Assembly: GCF_041434935.1 (NCBI RefSeq)
Contig: NZ_CP107964.1
Location: 4,464,001-4,528,000 of the forward strand
DNA: 64,000 nt
Direction of reading: 5' to 3'
Source: Kitasatospora sp. NBC_00374
GTDB lineage: Bacteria; Actinomycetota; Actinomycetes; Streptomycetales; Streptomycetaceae
How positions within the stretch are numbered: position 1 is the first letter of the stretch; each line of letters starts with the position of its first letter. Positions 8,735-17,365 of this stretch are shown here, one piece after another. Under the pieces are notes generated by a model, which saw only the letters and a program-made list of their open reading frames with translations, was not told the DNA's origin and made no database searches. The position numbers were made by a program, and so were the translations under genes.

Positions 8735-8772
8735 ACAGTCAACTGTGGACGGTGAATTCATCAACTGAATTC
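8735..8772. promoter_or_regulatory. Two adjacent palindromes in the sedolisin/CGNR intergenic region
   Basis: ACAGT-CA-ACTGT (8735-8746) and GAATTCA-TCAAC-TGAATTC (8754-8772) are perfect inverted repeats in an AT-rich 200-base spacer between the divergent protease and CGNR genes. This is where a regulator of either gene would bind. Autoregulation by the CGNR protein is a reasonable guess. Confidence 0.45.
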
Positions 8773-8814
8773 GCCCGGCGAAATACAGTGAATATGGTTC
8801 GGGCCGGGCGGAGT

Positions 8815-8820
8815 TACACT
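8815..8820 (+). promoter_or_regulatory. Candidate -10 box (TACACT) of a leaderless CGNR transcript
   Basis: TACACT ends seven bases before the ATG at 8828, and no ribosome site precedes that ATG. This spacing fits transcription starting at the start codon. No clear -35 was found. Confidence 0.35.
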
Positions 8821-8827
8821 CGACCGC

Positions 8828-9373
8828 ATGGCTGACCCCCGCGACCCGCGCCCGCTGATCGGTGAACCGCTCGCCCTCGATCTGCTCAACACGCGCTGGG
8901 CCGGCACCCCCGTCAACGACCTGCTCGCCGACCTCGACGGCTACCGGATCTGGCTCACCGCCAACGGCCTCGCCGAGCGCTGCCCGGTGGACCGGGACAG
9001 CCTCGCCGCCGTGCTGACCGTCCGGACGGCGCTGCAGGAACTGGTCGACGCGGCCGACCGGCAGCAGGGCGCGCCGCCGGACGGGCTCAACCGGGTCCTC
9101 GCGCACGGGCGGCTGCGCCGCCGGCTCACCGGGGCCGGCCCGCAGCAGAGCGTCGAGGTGGACGGGGACCAGTGGCTGGCCGCCTGGCTCGCCGCCGACA
9201 ATTACCTCGAACTGCTCGACCAGGGTGCGCACCGCATCAAGGCGTGCGCCCACCCCAGCTGCATTCTTCACTTTTTCGACACATCGCAGAACGGCCGTCG
9301 CCGCTGGTGTTCGATGGCCGTCTGCGGAAACCGGGCGAAAGCCGCCCGGCACTACGAAAAGGTCACCCGGTAG
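8828..9373 (+). CDS. CGNR zinc-finger / ABATE domain transcriptional regulator
   Basis: 181 residues. The N-terminal two thirds fit the ABATE domain (LALDLLNTRWAGTPVNDLL). The C-terminal 50 residues hold the CGNR treble-clef zinc finger: CAHPSCILHFFD then RRRWCSMAVCGNRAKAARHY, with two Cys pairs. Such proteins are one-component, probably stress- or ligand-responsive regulators of actinobacteria. It is divergent from the sedolisin gene and shares its AT-rich control region with the two palindromes, so it may regulate itself or the protease. Confidence 0.88.
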   Translation: MADPRDPRPLIGEPLALDLLNTRWAGTPVNDLLADLDGYRIWLTANGLAERCPVDRDSLAAVLTVRTALQELVDAADRQQGAPPDGLNRVLAHGRLRRRLTGAGPQQSVEVDGDQWLAAWLAADNYLELLDQGAHRIKACAHPSCILHFFDTSQNGRRRWCSMAVCGNRAKAARHYEKVTR

Positions 9374-9388
9374 TTTTCCCCGCGGGGC

Positions 9389-10897
9389 TCACTCCGCCGG
9401 TCGGCCGAGCCACTGGGTCAGCGCCGTCCGGAGTTCGCCCCGGGTCGGGTCGACCGACGCCCAGGCCGCGTAGCCGTCCGGCCGCACCAGCAGCACGGCG
9501 TCCCGCAGCTTGCCGTGCGGATCGGCCGGGGCCGCCGTCACGACCCGGTCCGCCCACGGTTCGGCCACCGACAGCTCGTCGTTGCTGATCAGCACCGCGC
9601 GGCCGGCCCGCAGCGCCTCGTACAGGCGGGACGGCCCGCCCGGCTGGTCCACCGCCAGCCGCAGGTCCGGCAGCCGGCGCCCGGTCAGCGGGTGGGCCTC
9701 CGGCGGTGCGGGGTAGCGCACCGCGAGCCCGGAGACCTGCCGGGCGCCGAGCCGGCCCACCGGGCCGAGCCGGTCCGCGGCCGAGGTCAGCGCGGAGCGC
9801 AGCGCCCGGGTCGGTACGGACTGCGCGAGCGCGAGCCGGATCAGCGCGCCGGAGCTGCGCAGCACCGCCCGGCCGACCGGGTGGCGCTCGGTCTGGTAGG
9901 TGTCCAGCAGCGCGTCCGGGGCCCAGCCGCGGAGGGCCGCCACCAGCTTCCAGCTCAGGTTGGCGGCGTCCTGCAGGCCGGTGTTCATGCCCTGGCCGCC
10001 GGCCGGGGAGTGGCAGTGCGCGGCGTCGCCCGCCAGGAACACCCGGCCGGAGCGGTAACTGGGCACCTGGCGTTCGTCGCTGTGGAAACGCGAGAGCCAG
10101 CGCGGGTCGTACAGGCCGTAGTCCGTGCCGAGCACCGTCCGGGTCAGCTCGGCCAGTTCCGGCAGTGCGACCCGTGCGTCGTCCGGCAGTTGACGGGCCC
10201 GGTCCCAGGCGATCACCCGGTACCAGCCGTCGCCGAACGGGGCCAGGAAGGCGAACCCGGCGTCGGTGGCGCCGACCGTGATCACGTCCTGCGGCTCGCG
10301 CTCCAGCCGGACGTCCGCCAGCAGGACCGAGTTGACCACCGACTCGCCCGGGAAGGGGATCCCCAGCAGATCGCGGACGCTGCTGTGCACGCCGTCGGTG
10401 CCCACCGCGTAGCGCGCCCGGTGCTCGGTGCCGGCGCCCGTCCCGGCGCTCCGGCCGTCGCCGCCGGGCTCCCGGGCGGTCAGCGTGACGCCGTGGGCGT
10501 CCTGGCGCAGGCCGACCACCTCGGTGCCCCGCAGGATCGTCGCCCCGGCCTTCAGGGCCCGTTCCTGGAGCAGGCGCTCGGTGTTCGACTGGGGAGTGAT
10601 CAGGACGAACGGGAACCGGGTCGGCAGCTGCCCCAGGTCGACCCGCAGCCGGCCGAACAGCCGCAGCGAGCCGAGCGCCGCGCCGGTCGCGATCAGGTCG
10701 TCGGCCAGTCCGCGGGCGTCCAACTGCTCCAGCGTCCGGGCGTGCACGGCGAAGGCACGGGTCAGGTTGGACTCGCCGTCGCGCTTCTCCAGCACGGTCA
10801 CCCGCAGCCCGGCGGCGGCCAGGTCACCGGCCAGCAGGAGCCCGGTGGGACCGGCGCCCACGACCAGCACGTCGGAGCTGAGCTGCTTGTCTGACAT
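9389..10897 (-). CDS. FAD-dependent aromatic hydroxylase/monooxygenase
   Basis: 502 residues from the ATG at 10897, preceded by GGGAGATGG; the frame stays open to 10936. The Rossmann GxGxxG is VLVVGAGPTGLLLAGDLAAA at the N terminus. The second FAD motif is GRVFLAGDAAHCHSPAGGQG with GMNTGLQDAANLSWKL. The C-terminal 130 residues resemble the thioredoxin-like tail of PheA/TfdB-type hydroxylases and of antibiotic-modifying monooxygenases such as rifampicin monooxygenase. The reaction should be NAD(P)H- and O2-dependent hydroxylation of an aromatic ring. The substrate is unknown, and nothing nearby forms a biosynthetic set with it. Confidence 0.88.
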   Translation of the reverse strand: MSDKQLSSDVLVVGAGPTGLLLAGDLAAAGLRVTVLEKRDGESNLTRAFAVHARTLEQLDARGLADDLIATGAALGSLRLFGRLRVDLGQLPTRFPFVLITPQSNTERLLQERALKAGATILRGTEVVGLRQDAHGVTLTAREPGGDGRSAGTGAGTEHRARYAVGTDGVHSSVRDLLGIPFPGESVVNSVLLADVRLEREPQDVITVGATDAGFAFLAPFGDGWYRVIAWDRARQLPDDARVALPELAELTRTVLGTDYGLYDPRWLSRFHSDERQVPSYRSGRVFLAGDAAHCHSPAGGQGMNTGLQDAANLSWKLVAALRGWAPDALLDTYQTERHPVGRAVLRSSGALIRLALAQSVPTRALRSALTSAADRLGPVGRLGARQVSGLAVRYPAPPEAHPLTGRRLPDLRLAVDQPGGPSRLYEALRAGRAVLISNDELSVAEPWADRVVTAAPADPHGKLRDAVLLVRPDGYAAWASVDPTRGELRTALTQWLGRPAE

Positions 10898-11017
10898 CGG
10901 CCATCTCCCGTTGATCGGCAGAGCAATTCGGAACACAGGGTGGAGCGGAGGCGGTTCTCAGCGTGCTCTCAGCCTCCCATCATCGCGGGCCCATCACGGG
11001 CTGTGAATCTCATTCGC

Positions 11018-12250
11018 ATGACTCAGCCCATGACGAACGGCGTGACCCTGGCGGCTGCCGAGCCCGTCGCACGGAGCAGGCAGCGGGTGCGCTCCGTCGA
11101 GGTGGTCGTCCCCGTCTTCAACGAGGAGCACACCGTCGAACGGTGCGTGCGCCGGCTGCACGCCTACCTCGACGAGACCTTCCCCTACCCGTACCGGATC
11201 ACCGTCGCCGACAACGCCAGTACGGACGGCACCTGGGCCGTGGCGACGGCCCTGGCCCAGGAGATCCCGCAGGTGCACGCCGTGCACCTGGACCTCAAGG
11301 GCCGGGGCCGGGCGCTGCGCCAGGTCTGGGGCGAGAGCGAGGCGGACGTGGTCGCGTACATGGACGTCGACCTGTCCACCGGGCTGGAGGCCTTCCTCCC
11401 GCTGGTCGCCCCGCTGCTGTCCGGCCACAGCGACCTGGCCATCGGCAGCCGGCTGCACCGCGGCTCGGCGGTGGTCCGCGGGCCCAAGCGGGAGTTCATC
11501 TCGCGCACCTACAACCTGCTGCTGCGGGCCACCATGGCCGCCAAGTTCTCCGATGCCCAGTGCGGGTTCAAGGCCGGGCGGACGGAGGTGGTCAGGGAGC
11601 TGTTGGCGGAGGTCGAGGACAACGCCTGGTTCTTCGACACCGAGCTGCTGCTGCTGGCCGAGCGGTCCGGACTGCGGATCCACGAGGTGCCGGTGGACTG
11701 GGTCGACGATCCGGACAGCCGGGTGGACATCGTCCGGACGGCCCTGGACGACCTGCGGGGGATGGCCAGGGTGGCCCGCCGCTCGCTCTCCGGCACCGGC
11801 CGGGTGGAACTCCCCGACCGGGTCCGGCAGGCGCGGCTGGCGCCGGGTCTGGGCTGGCAGTTGGCCAGCTTCGCGGTGATCGGGACGCTCTCCACGCTGG
11901 CGTACGTGCTGCTCTTCCTGGGGCTGCGCCAGCTGCTGCCCGCGCTGCTCGCCAACGCGCTGGCGCTCGGTGTGACGGCGGTGGCCAACACCGCGGCGAA
12001 CCGGCGCTTCACCTTCGGGGTGACCGGGCGTCAGGACGCGCTGAAGCACCAGGTGGAGGGCGGTATCGCGTTCGTGCTCGGGCTGGCGCTGAGCAGCGGG
12101 GCGATCGCCGCCCTGCACCTGGCGCACGCGCAGGCCGGGCCGTCGGTCGAGCTGGCCGCGCTGGTGGCGGCCAACGCGCTCGCCACCGTGGTGCGGTTCC
12201 TGCTGCTGCGGGTGTGGGTGTTCAACCCCCGCCGGGCGCAGCGGCCCTGA
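11018..12250 (+). CDS. GT2 glycosyltransferase fused to a GtrA-like membrane domain
   Basis: 410 residues from the ATG at 11018; ATG 11030 is an alternative, and neither has a clear ribosome site. Residues about 25-265 are a GT-A fold family-2 domain with VVVPVFNEEHTVE, DNASTDGTW and the DxD motif YMDVDLSTG. Residues about 285-405 form four membrane helices of the GtrA type (ASFAVIGTLSTLAYVLLFLG, NTAANRRFTFG, NALATVVRFLLLRVWVF). The fusion joins transfer of a sugar to polyprenyl phosphate with a likely flippase-like domain, so a role in cell-envelope glycan or glycoprotein assembly is likely. It ends at a strong bidirectional terminator. Confidence 0.9.
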   Translation: MTQPMTNGVTLAAAEPVARSRQRVRSVEVVVPVFNEEHTVERCVRRLHAYLDETFPYPYRITVADNASTDGTWAVATALAQEIPQVHAVHLDLKGRGRALRQVWGESEADVVAYMDVDLSTGLEAFLPLVAPLLSGHSDLAIGSRLHRGSAVVRGPKREFISRTYNLLLRATMAAKFSDAQCGFKAGRTEVVRELLAEVEDNAWFFDTELLLLAERSGLRIHEVPVDWVDDPDSRVDIVRTALDDLRGMARVARRSLSGTGRVELPDRVRQARLAPGLGWQLASFAVIGTLSTLAYVLLFLGLRQLLPALLANALALGVTAVANTAANRRFTFGVTGRQDALKHQVEGGIAFVLGLALSSGAIAALHLAHAQAGPSVELAALVAANALATVVRFLLLRVWVFNPRRAQRP

Positions 12251-12254
12251 GACT

Positions 12255-12295
12255 CCGGTGGCCCGCTCCGACTCCCCCCGGGAGCGGGCCACCGG
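12255..12295. terminator. Bidirectional terminator between GT2-GtrA and paaN
   Basis: CCGGTGGCCCGCTCC (12255-12269) and GGAGCGGGCCACCGG (12281-12295) are perfect 15-bp arms around an 11-base loop, placed between two convergent stops. Confidence 0.9.
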
Positions 12296-12320
12296 ACCGG
12301 TCCCGCCCGGCCGCGGTCGG

Positions 12321-14021
12321 TCAGCTGTGGCGGCGGACCTCGACGGTGCGGAAGCGGTTGGCCACGAAGGCGCCGTCGCAGTACGCGGAGTTGGCCGCCG
12401 GGTTGGCCCCGGTGCCGTGCAGGTCGGAGAAGGCCGCGGTCTGGTTGACGTAGACCCCGCCGGTCAGGTTGAGCGAGAGCGAGACACCGCCGTCCAGGCA
12501 GGCCTCGACCAGCGCCGCCTCGACCTCGTCCGACACGGTGTACGCGCCGGCCGTCATGGCGCCCTGCTCCTTGACCGTGCGGCGCAGCAGCTCGACCGCG
12601 GCCTCGGTGGACTCCACCGCGACGGCGAAGGAGACCGGGCCGAAGCACTCGGACAGGAACGCGGGCCGGTCGTCCGGCTTGTCGGCGTCCACCGTGATCA
12701 GGGCGGGCGTGCGGATGGTCGCGCCCGGGAACTCGGCGGACTCCACCACCCTCGGGGCCAGGGCGAGTTCGCCGTACTCGCCGGCGGCCGCGGCGACCGT
12801 GCGCTGCAGCACCCCGGGGTTGACCACGGCGCCCAGGATCGCGGCGGCGCGGGCGTCGTCGCCCAGCAGGCCCTCGACGGCGGCCGCGAGGTCGGCGACG
12901 ACCTCGTCGTAGGACTTGTCGCCCTGGTCGGTGCGGATGCCGCCGCGCGGGATCAGCAGGTTCTGCGGGGTGGTGCACATCTGGCCGCTGTACAGCGAGA
13001 GCGCGAAGGCCAGGTTGGCCAGCATGCCGCGGTAGTTGTCGGTGGAGTCGATCACCACCGTGTTGAGGCCGGCCTTCTCGGTGTAGACCTGGGCCTGCCG
13101 GGCGTTGTCCTCCAGCCAGTCGCCGAAGGCGGTCGAGCCGGTGTAGTCGATCACCTTGACCTCGGGCCGGACGGCCAGCGTCTTCGCGATCGCGCCGCCC
13201 TCGTGCTCCGCGGCCAGGCAGACCAGGTTGGGGTCGAACCCGGCCTCGGCCAGCACCTCGCGGGCCACCTCGACGGTCAGTGCCAGCGGCAGGACGGCGC
13301 GCGGGTGCGGCTTGACCAGCACCGGGTTGCCGGTGGCCAGCGAGGCGAACAGGCCCGGGTAGCCGTTCCAGGTGGGGAAGGTGTTGCAGCCGATCAGCAG
13401 CGCGAGGCCGCGCGGCACCACGGTGAACTCCTTGACCATGGTGAGCGGGTCGCGCTTGCCCTGCGGCTTGCTCCAGCCGGCGCTGGCGGGCAGCCGGGTC
13501 TGCTCGGCGTAGGCGTAGACGACGGCCTCCAGGCCGCGGTCCTGGGCGTGCGGGCCGCCGGCCTGGAAGGCCATCCCGTACGCCTGGCCGGTGGTGTGCA
13601 TCACCGCGTGCGCGAACTCGTGCGAGCGGGCGTTGATCCGGGCCAGGATCTCCAGGCAGACCGCCGCCCGGGCGGCCGGACCGGCCGCCGCCCAGCTGGG
13701 GCGGGCCGCGTCGAGCGCGGCGATCAGCGCGTCCGGGTCGCCGTGCGGGTAGCTGACGCCGAGCTCGATCCCGTACGGCGAGGCCTCGCCGCTGACCGGC
13801 TCCCCGGCGGCCGGCTGGCCGTCGATCGCGAACAGCCGGCCGAGGCGGGCCTCGAAGGCCGCCTTGCCGTCCGGCAGGCCGGTCTCGCCGTACGCCTTGG
13901 GGAACTCGGGGTACGGCGACCAGTAGTCACGGCTCCTGATCGCGTCGAGCGCGCGATCAAGGGTGTCCTGGTGGCGTTCGATCAGTTCGGCGACCGACGG
14001 GGTCGGGGTCGCAGCAGCCAT
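12321..14021 (-). CDS. paaN: PaaN-like aldehyde dehydrogenase (phenylacetic acid degradation)
   Basis: 566 residues from the ATG at 14021, with GAGGAGCG six bases upstream. It is a full aldehyde dehydrogenase fold with VVPRGLALLIGCNTFPTWNG, NPVLVKPHPRAVLP, IDYTGSTAFGDWLE and the catalytic Cys segment LYSGQMCTTPQNL. The long N terminus (SVAELIERHQDTLDRALDAI) and overall length match PaaN proteins rather than ordinary ALDHs. In phenylacetate catabolism this enzyme oxidises a ring-opened semialdehyde CoA ester. No paaABCDE-type genes are in the window, so here it is a detached copy and its true substrate is open. The mannosyltransferase-like gene 104 bases upstream reads the same way but probably forms a separate unit. 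Confidence 0.85.
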   Translation of the reverse strand: MAAATPTPSVAELIERHQDTLDRALDAIRSRDYWSPYPEFPKAYGETGLPDGKAAFEARLGRLFAIDGQPAAGEPVSGEASPYGIELGVSYPHGDPDALIAALDAARPSWAAAGPAARAAVCLEILARINARSHEFAHAVMHTTGQAYGMAFQAGGPHAQDRGLEAVVYAYAEQTRLPASAGWSKPQGKRDPLTMVKEFTVVPRGLALLIGCNTFPTWNGYPGLFASLATGNPVLVKPHPRAVLPLALTVEVAREVLAEAGFDPNLVCLAAEHEGGAIAKTLAVRPEVKVIDYTGSTAFGDWLEDNARQAQVYTEKAGLNTVVIDSTDNYRGMLANLAFALSLYSGQMCTTPQNLLIPRGGIRTDQGDKSYDEVVADLAAAVEGLLGDDARAAAILGAVVNPGVLQRTVAAAAGEYGELALAPRVVESAEFPGATIRTPALITVDADKPDDRPAFLSECFGPVSFAVAVESTEAAVELLRRTVKEQGAMTAGAYTVSDEVEAALVEACLDGGVSLSLNLTGGVYVNQTAAFSDLHGTGANPAANSAYCDGAFVANRFRTVEVRRHS

Positions 14022-14125
14022 GGTGCGCTCCTCACAGGGGCAGGCGGGACACACCTCAGAGTAACCGAACGATCGGTCGGGGCAACACCCTGTGGCCGGT
14101 TCGTCGCGCCGGGCCGCCGGGGCGG

Positions 14126-15427
14126 TTACGGGATGCCGAGCTCGAAGAGGACGTAGCCCGCGTACCAGCCGGAGGCGACGGCGGCGGTGCCGAGGACCAC
14201 CGCCAGCGAGGTGCGCGAGAGCCGCCGCAGGGCGACCGCGATCGGGATGAACAGCGGGAACGCGGGCAGCAGGTAGCGGGAGGTGTTGCCGAAGATCTGC
14301 TGGCTGCCGAGCACCAGCACGATGGTGACCACGGTGTAGACGACCAGGAAGGCCGGCGGGCGCAGCCGGATCAGCAGGGTCAGCAGGATCGGAAGGGTGA
14401 GCACCAGCAGGACGCCGATCAGGTCCTCGGTGGGGTAGGCGAACAGGTAGTTGTTGTGGCCGAGCAGGACGCCCTCGAACACGTCGCGGGTGTGCGCGCC
14501 GCTGTCGAAGAAGTGCAGCCAGGCGCCGCGCTGGAGCTTGAAGTAGCCGCCCAGGTCGCCCATCTGCCAGCCGACCCAGCCGATGTAGCCGAACATGCCG
14601 ACCGGTGCGATCGCGCCCGCCGCGAGCGGGCCGAGGACACCGTCCCTGCGGCGGTAGAGCGCGATCAGGGCGGCGATGCCCACGGCCGCCACCAGGGCGG
14701 CGGCGGTCGGCCGGTTGAGTCCGGCGACGAAGGTGGTGACGCCGGCGGCGAGCCAGTTGCGGGTCAGCACGAAGTAGCAGGCCCAGGCGGCCAGCGCGAC
14801 GAAGAGCGAGTCGGAGTAGACCGCCCACTCGGCGCCCGACCCGGGGAAGACGCCCCAGACGGCGGCCGCGATCACACCGGTCCGGCGGTCGGTCAGCCGG
14901 GCGGTGACGGCGTAGATCCCGGCCGCGGCGGCGAACGAGGCGAGGACCGAGACCAGCATGCCCGCGCCGTACAGACCGAGGCCGGTGCACTTGGCGACGA
15001 TCTGCATCAGGCCGGGGTAGAGCGGGAAGAACGCGGCCGAGTTCTGGTCGTACGACCAGACCTGGCCGACCAGCGGGACGAGCCGCGGCCGGTAGCCGTT
15101 CTCGGCGACCTGCTGGTACCACCAGCCGTCCCAGCCGCCGAGCACGTCCCAGGGGTGCCTGCCGCCGCCGAACCGGGGGTTCTTGCCGAGGTACTCGCCG
15201 GACCACTCCAGCAGCTGCATGAAGACGGCGAAGCCGATCAGCTTGACCGCGCCGTACAGGGCCAGGGCCGGGCCGTACGACCGGGCCGTCCGGCGGCCCC
15301 ACTCCCGCAGGGACTCGGTCCGCCCGCGAGCGGGCTCGGCCGGCCGGCCCGGTCCGGAACGTTCGTCGACGTCCGTGCCGGTCATCACGTCCATGGGGAT
15401 CTGGTCCTGACTTCCGCTGGTGGTCAC
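14126..15427 (-). CDS. Polytopic mannosyltransferase-like membrane protein (GT-C type)
   Basis: 433 residues from the GTG at 15427, where GGGGGA sits ten bases upstream; the GTG at 15445 is the alternative. After a soluble N terminus it has about ten hydrophobic helices. The luminal-type segment GGWDGWWYQQVAENGY followed by AAFFPLYPGLMQIVA is typical of actinobacterial PIG-V/GT39-like mannosyltransferases that use polyprenyl-phosphate sugars. Acidic residues after the first helix (GWDGWW) would be catalytic in this fold. It is divergent from a polyprenyl-phosphate GT2 gene at 15568, which could supply its sugar donor. Confidence 0.78.
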   Translation of the reverse strand: MTTSGSQDQIPMDVMTGTDVDERSGPGRPAEPARGRTESLREWGRRTARSYGPALALYGAVKLIGFAVFMQLLEWSGEYLGKNPRFGGGRHPWDVLGGWDGWWYQQVAENGYRPRLVPLVGQVWSYDQNSAAFFPLYPGLMQIVAKCTGLGLYGAGMLVSVLASFAAAAGIYAVTARLTDRRTGVIAAAVWGVFPGSGAEWAVYSDSLFVALAAWACYFVLTRNWLAAGVTTFVAGLNRPTAAALVAAVGIAALIALYRRRDGVLGPLAAGAIAPVGMFGYIGWVGWQMGDLGGYFKLQRGAWLHFFDSGAHTRDVFEGVLLGHNNYLFAYPTEDLIGVLLVLTLPILLTLLIRLRPPAFLVVYTVVTIVLVLGSQQIFGNTSRYLLPAFPLFIPIAVALRRLSRTSLAVVLGTAAVASGWYAGYVLFELGIP

Positions 15428-15567
15428 GCTGAGATGATCCCCCACAGTCTGCCGTGCGGCCGATCGGGCGAACAGTGGTCCGTACCAATCGCCCCTCCCG
15501 GGCCCCGCGACGGCGCGGGTAAACTCCCAGCAATGCCGAGCCGAGGCCCCGAGCCGGGGAGTGTCCG

Positions 15568-16560
15568 ATGAGTTCAGCGCCGCCCGCCGGGGTCACCCTC
15601 TCCGTGGTCGTGCCGATGTACAACGAGCAGGACGCGCTCCCCGCCCTGGTGGAACGGCTGCGTCCGGTCCTCGACGGGATCGGCGTGTCCTACGAGGTGG
15701 TGGCGGTCGACGACGGCAGCGCCGACAAGACCGCGGTGCTGCTCCAGGACGTCCGGGCCGGCTGGCCCGAGCTGCGGGTGGTGCGGCTGCGCCGGAACTG
15801 CGGCCACCAGGCAGCCCTCACGGCGGGCCTGCACCGAGCCGTCGGGGCGTACGTGGCCAGCATCGACGCGGACCTCCAGGACCCGCCGGAGAAGATCCCC
15901 GAGATGCTGGAGCTGGCCCGCGCCCGGGAGCTGGACGTGGTCTACGGCGTCCGCGACGACCGGAGCACCGACAGCAACTTCAAGCGCCGCACGGCCGGGG
16001 CCTACTACTGGCTGGTGCGGCGGCTGGCCGGCAAGCAGGTGCCCGCGCAGGCCGGCGACTTCCGGCTGCTCAGCCGGGAGGCCGTCGAGGCGCTCAAGTC
16101 GCTGCCGGACCAGCAGCAGGTCTACCGCCTGCTGGTGCCCTGGCTGGGCTTCCCCAGCGGGGAGGTGCGCTACCAGCGCGACGAGCGGGTCGCCGGCGAG
16201 ACGAAGTACCCGGTCACCAAGATGGTCCGGCTGGCCGTCGACAGCGTCACCGGCTTCTCCGCCGCCCCGCTGCGGATCGCCACCTGGCTCGGGGTGGTGA
16301 GCTTCTTCACCTGTCTCGGGCTGCTGGTCTTCAGCCTGACCGCGTACGCGAGCGGGCACACCGTGCCGGGCTGGACCTCGCTCTTCGTCGGCATCCTGTT
16401 CATCGGCGGCGTGCAGCTGATCTGCGTCGGCCTGCTCGGCGAGTACATCGGGCGGATCTACACCGCCGTCCAGCGGCGGCCCACGTACTTCGTCGCGCAC
16501 GACTCGGCACGGGATCCGGGGCGCGAGCCCGCGTGGGAGCCGGGCGGCGGCGGGGCCTGA
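15568..16560 (+). CDS. Polyprenyl-phosphate glycosyltransferase, GT2 (DPM1/GtrB-like)
   Basis: 330 residues with GGGGAG eight bases before the ATG. The GT-A domain shows LSVVVPMYNEQDALPALVER, VDDGSADKT, the NCGHQAALTAG loop and the DxD motif SIDADLQDPPE, then GDFRLLSREAV. Two C-terminal membrane helices (about residues 235-315, with LGVVSFFTCLGLLVF and FIGGVQLICVGLLGEYIGRI) are as in GtrB/ArnC. It should load a hexose from a nucleotide sugar onto undecaprenyl phosphate on the cytoplasmic face. Its divergent neighbour, a GT-C protein, is a natural consumer of the product. Confidence 0.9.
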   Translation: MSSAPPAGVTLSVVVPMYNEQDALPALVERLRPVLDGIGVSYEVVAVDDGSADKTAVLLQDVRAGWPELRVVRLRRNCGHQAALTAGLHRAVGAYVASIDADLQDPPEKIPEMLELARARELDVVYGVRDDRSTDSNFKRRTAGAYYWLVRRLAGKQVPAQAGDFRLLSREAVEALKSLPDQQQVYRLLVPWLGFPSGEVRYQRDERVAGETKYPVTKMVRLAVDSVTGFSAAPLRIATWLGVVSFFTCLGLLVFSLTAYASGHTVPGWTSLFVGILFIGGVQLICVGLLGEYIGRIYTAVQRRPTYFVAHDSARDPGREPAWEPGGGGA

Positions 16561-16610
16561 GCCCGGCCCCCGGCTGCTTCGCCGTCCGGTCGGCGGGGAT
16601 ACTCGTGCGT

Positions 16611-17219
16611 ATGGCCGAGAACTCCACCCGCACCGCCTACACCGTCGACTCGCTGCTCGCCGTGACGGTGGAGGTCTTCAACGAGCGGGGCTACGACGGC
16701 ACCTCGATGGAGGACCTGTCCCGGGCGGCCGGTATCTCCAAGTCCTCGATCTACCACCACGTCAGGGGCAAGGAGGAACTGCTCCGGCTGGCCGTCGGGC
16801 GGGCGCTGGACTCGCTGTTCGGCATCCTGGACGAGCCCGGGGCGGCCACCGGCCGGTCGGTCGACCGGCTGGAGCACGTGGTGCGGCGGACCGCCGAGGT
16901 GCTGCTGGCGGAACTGCCCTACGTGACGCTGCTGCTGCGGGTCCGCGGCAACACCGAGACCGAGCTGTGGGCGCTGGAGCGCCGCCGTGACTTCGACCAC
17001 CGGGTGGCCGAGCTGCTGCGCGAGTCGGTCGCGGAGGGGTCGCTGCGGGCCGACGTCGAGCCCCGGCTGGCCACCCGGCTGCTGTTCGGCATGATCAACT
17101 CGATCGTGGAGTGGTACCGCCCGGGCAGCCGGACCTCCGACGGGGTCGCCGACGCCGTGGTCCACCTGGCCTTCGACGGCCTGCGGGCGCCCCGGGGGGA
17201 CCGGCCGGCGGGCTGCTAA
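16611..17219 (+). CDS. TetR/AcrR family transcriptional regulator
   Basis: 202 residues from the ATG at 16611, which lies in the same open frame as an upstream shadow reading, so start choice matters. The TetR helix-turn-helix occupies residues about 10-57: VTVEVFNERGYDGTSMEDLS and RAAGISKSSIYHHVRGKEEL. The C-terminal ligand domain is all-helical. GATACT lies six bases before the ATG, consistent with a leaderless mRNA. It follows the GT2 gene by 50 bases. The target is unknown; paaN, which lies 2.6 kb away, is one candidate because TetR proteins often control phenylacetate genes. Confidence 0.85.
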   Translation: MAENSTRTAYTVDSLLAVTVEVFNERGYDGTSMEDLSRAAGISKSSIYHHVRGKEELLRLAVGRALDSLFGILDEPGAATGRSVDRLEHVVRRTAEVLLAELPYVTLLLRVRGNTETELWALERRRDFDHRVAELLRESVAEGSLRADVEPRLATRLLFGMINSIVEWYRPGSRTSDGVADAVVHLAFDGLRAPRGDRPAGC

Positions 17220-17365
17220 CGTCGGCTCAGCCTGCCGCGCGGCCGCTCGGTGGGCCTCGGGGGGCCGGCCGGTCCGTGCACACCCGCGGCCCGTCCCTGC
17301 CGTCCCGGCGGGTCCAGACCGTCAGCTGCTGGATCGCCTGCCCAGGGAAAGGCCGGACACCCCCC

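Noticed and set aside
8551..9352. Minus-strand open frame of the sedolisin neighbourhood extending across the CGNR gene.
   Set aside because: It is antisense to the CGNR gene and a shifted frame of the protease; no family motif.
12321..15623. A 1100-codon minus-strand frame that seems to fuse PaaN to an upstream Arg-rich protein.
   Set aside because: Only the part from 14021 has PaaN motifs and a ribosome site. The upstream part is another frame of the mannosyltransferase-like gene.
15561..17219. A 552-codon plus-strand frame joining an Arg-rich N terminus to TetR.
   Set aside because: Its first 350 codons are a shifted reading of the GT2 gene; the TetR start at 16611 is sufficient.
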